From: Caldifarciminota bacterium
GTDB lineage: Bacteria; Hydrothermota; Hydrothermia; B15-G9; DRBW01
NCBI GenBank assembly: GCA_011042705.1
Contig: DRBW01000053.1
Coordinates: forward strand, 1 to 5,255
Length of the DNA stretch: 5,255 nucleotides
Direction: 5' to 3'
The notes under the pieces were generated by a model. That model saw only the letters and a list, made by a program, of their open reading frames with translations, searched no databases and was not told where the DNA came from. The position numbers were made by a program, and so were the translations under genes. Below are positions 3,601 through 5,255 of this stretch, in pieces; within the stretch, counting starts at the first letter, position 1, and every line of letters starts with the position of its first letter.

Positions 3601-5255
3601 ATGAAGAGAAACAAGTGGTGGGGTGGTCTCTGGCTTGTCATCGCCATCCTGGCAGGGGTGGGGATGATCTATGCTGGAACCACCGGTAAAATCGCTGGCA
3701 GGGTCATCGACGCGCAGACCGGTGATCCCCTGCCGGGTGCCAATATAGTGATAGAAGGCACCCACATGGGTACAGCCTCTGACGTAGACGGCTACTACGT
3801 GATCCTGAATGTGCCTCCGGGAACATATACGCTGAAGGCATCGATGCTCGGATACCAGCCGATGGTCGTTAAAAACGTCGTGGTGGATGCCGACCGCACG
3901 ACAGAGATCAACTTCAGCCTCAAACAGACCGCCATCGTCACTGAGGAGGTCGTGGTCACCGCTAAAGAGCCCACGATCAAGAAGGACCTCACGGCCAGCG
4001 TGACGATCGTAAAGGGTGAAGAGCTCGAGAACCTCCCTATCAATACCGTCGCCGATGTGGTCACCCAGCAGGCTGGCGTGATCAACAGGGGCGGTCTCCA
4101 CATAAGGGGGGGCAGGCCCGATGAGGTCGTCTACGTTGTGGACGGAGTGGAAGTGAGAGATCCTTACAACAACGCCACTATGGCGGGAATTCCTCTGGTG
4201 GCGATGGAGGAGGCTTCCACATTCAAGGGCGGATTCGATGTCGATCAGGGAACCGTCGCTTCGGGAGCGATTAACGTCGTGACCAGAGAAGGAAGAGACA
4301 AATATGAATTCACCACCAGAATGACTACTTCCGACCTCTCGTTGCTCGGCGACAAGCTCTTCGCATTTTTCGACGCCAACCTCGGAGATCCCTATCTGGA
4401 CGCCCTTGAGGGCAAGAACTTTGACCTCTCCGACCCCGTCGGCAGGCACAAACAGAAACAGAGGATCACGGAGATTTCACTGGGCGGTCCTCTTCTCCCC
4501 TCATGGAGAAAGGGAGCCAAATTCTTTGTATCCAGTGAATTTAACAACGATGCCGGAAGATTCCCCGTTTCTAACGATCCTCACTGGAGGAACTGGACGG
4601 AAAATTACCAGTGGAAGTTAACTCTGCCTTTCTCCTCGATAAAGTTCTTCACCAGCGGATTCTGGAGATATTCAAAGACCAGGGATTATGATCCCAACTG
4701 GCGGCTTGCGCTTGACCACCTGAACATCACAACAGACAAACACATCCAGCTCACCGGAGGAATGGATCACATCATATCGCCCAAAACCTACTGGAGCCTT
4801 AGATTTGGCTACTATAAGAGGGACAACAGGTTTTACAACTTCGAGGACGTCGACAACGACGGCGTCGATGACTTCGATGACAGAGATCTCGACGGTTTCG
4901 TGGAGATCGATATAGACTATTTCATCGATTCCCTCGGAAATCTGATGACACATCTCCTCGACTCTATAGGAGCTGAGATCCACGGCGGTTATGTGGAAGT
5001 ACCCTATTACTGGTGGGAATCCTTCGTGACGAGCATGCATCCGAGGGTCGGCGGCGGCCCGAAGTGGTGGCCTGTCTCAAAAAGGCAGGGCTGGGGGCAG
5101 AGCTCCCAGGTAGATACCTTCGTGGTCACGCCCGACGGCGATACCATAGATATCGGTAACCTTTATCTCCTTGACGACCACACGTGGGATAGAAATGTCT
5201 TCTATGTGAGACAGGTCAAAACTTTCTCGCTCAAGTGGAGGCTCCAGAGTCAGGT
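3601..5255 (+). CDS. TonB-dependent outer-membrane receptor, N-terminal part (cut by window edge)
   Basis: The frame is open for 551 codons and leaves the window without a stop. Residues 1-25 look like a signal peptide, with Lys/Arg, a hydrophobic core and likely cleavage after MIYA. Residues 28-108 form a carboxypeptidase-regulatory-like beta domain: GKIAGRVIDAQTGDPLPGAN, then a GTASDVDGYY stretch and VPPGTYTLKASMLGYQ. EEVVVTA at 115-121 looks like the TonB box. Residues 128-234 form the plug, with LPINTVADVVTQQAGV, HIRGGRPDEVVYVVDGV and SGAINVVTREG. The beta-barrel begins after about 236. An Asp-rich loop lies at 416-432. Members of this type usually reach 800-1,000 residues, so roughly half is missing. 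The ATG follows AGGAGG (3589-3594) by 6 bases and lies 17 bases after tonB, which suggests that this TonB serves this receptor. The substrate is unknown. These receptors can carry siderophores, cofactors, glycans or peptides. Confidence 0.92.
   Translation, partial: MKRNKWWGGLWLVIAILAGVGMIYAGTTGKIAGRVIDAQTGDPLPGANIVIEGTHMGTASDVDGYYVILNVPPGTYTLKASMLGYQPMVVKNVVVDADRTTEINFSLKQTAIVTEEVVVTAKEPTIKKDLTASVTIVKGEELENLPINTVADVVTQQAGVINRGGLHIRGGRPDEVVYVVDGVEVRDPYNNATMAGIPLVAMEEASTFKGGFDVDQGTVASGAINVVTREGRDKYEFTTRMTTSDLSLLGDKLFAFFDANLGDPYLDALEGKNFDLSDPVGRHKQKQRITEISLGGPLLPSWRKGAKFFVSSEFNNDAGRFPVSNDPHWRNWTENYQWKLTLPFSSIKFFTSGFWRYSKTRDYDPNWRLALDHLNITTDKHIQLTGGMDHIISPKTYWSLRFGYYKRDNRFYNFEDVDNDGVDDFDDRDLDGFVEIDIDYFIDSLGNLMTHLLDSIGAEIHGGYVEVPYYWWESFVTSMHPRVGGGPKWWPVSKRQGWGQSSQVDTFVVTPDGDTIDIGNLYLLDDHTWDRNVFYVRQVKTFSLKWRLQSQ

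Noticed and set aside
3520..4449. Open frame of 309 codons on the - strand opposite tonB and the receptor
   Set aside because: It lies fully antisense to two well-recognised genes. Its translation is rich in His, Val and Asp with no domain, and it has no ribosome binding site that I can see. It is a codon-bias shadow.
1..5255. CRISPR arrays, insertion sequences, tRNA or rRNA genes, phage-defence or toxin-antitoxin genes
   Set aside because: I saw no regularly spaced repeats, transposase motifs, cloverleaf-like stretches or matching protein signatures. Known genes fill nearly all of the window.

Overview
The window carries ordinary bacterial genes, nearly all on the + strand. They form two units read in the same direction, plus the first 21 codons of a gene that runs off the left edge on the - strand. 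The centre is a complete TonB energising module: one ExbB/TolQ-type proton channel subunit, two tandem ExbD subunits and a TonB protein. It is followed at once by the first 551 codons of an outer-membrane TonB-dependent receptor. The organism is therefore a diderm (Gram-negative) bacterium. The receptor has a carboxypeptidase-regulatory-like domain ahead of its plug, and the module has two ExbDs; both are common in the Bacteroidetes/FCB superphylum and in related uncultured phyla. Arginine codons AGA/AGG and isoleucine codon ATA are used often, as in many thermophiles. The exact lineage cannot be fixed from sequence alone, and an uncultured, possibly thermophilic FCB-like or WOR-3-like bacterium is only an inference.

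Layout. Positions 1-64 (-) hold the start of a small unknown gene, possibly RNA polymerase omega. Positions 65-200 are a divergent intergenic region with two promoter-like sites whose -35 boxes lie back to back, and a small hairpin in the - strand leader. Positions 201-1291 hold a short MerR-family regulator gene and uppP (undecaprenyl-diphosphatase), overlapping by 4 bases. Positions 1292-1386 hold a near-consensus promoter and a strong ribosome binding site for the next unit. Positions 1387-2881 hold exbB, exbD1 (TTG start) and exbD2, tightly packed. Positions 2882-2950 hold a further promoter-like site. Positions 2951-3583 hold tonB, and 3601 to the right edge holds the receptor gene, which continues beyond the window.

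How the genes work together. ExbB and the two ExbDs should form the inner-membrane proton-driven motor that energises TonB. TonB reaches across the periplasm to pull on the plug of the receptor encoded directly downstream, so this is probably a matched import system. Nothing in the sequence identifies the substrate, and I see no Fur-like site. UppP recycles the C55 lipid carrier for cell-wall synthesis and is functionally separate. I found no CRISPR array, mobile element, tRNA, rRNA or clearly novel system. The points of interest are regulatory details, the duplicated exbD, the repeat in the TonB linker, and an Asp-rich calcium-site-like loop in the receptor.
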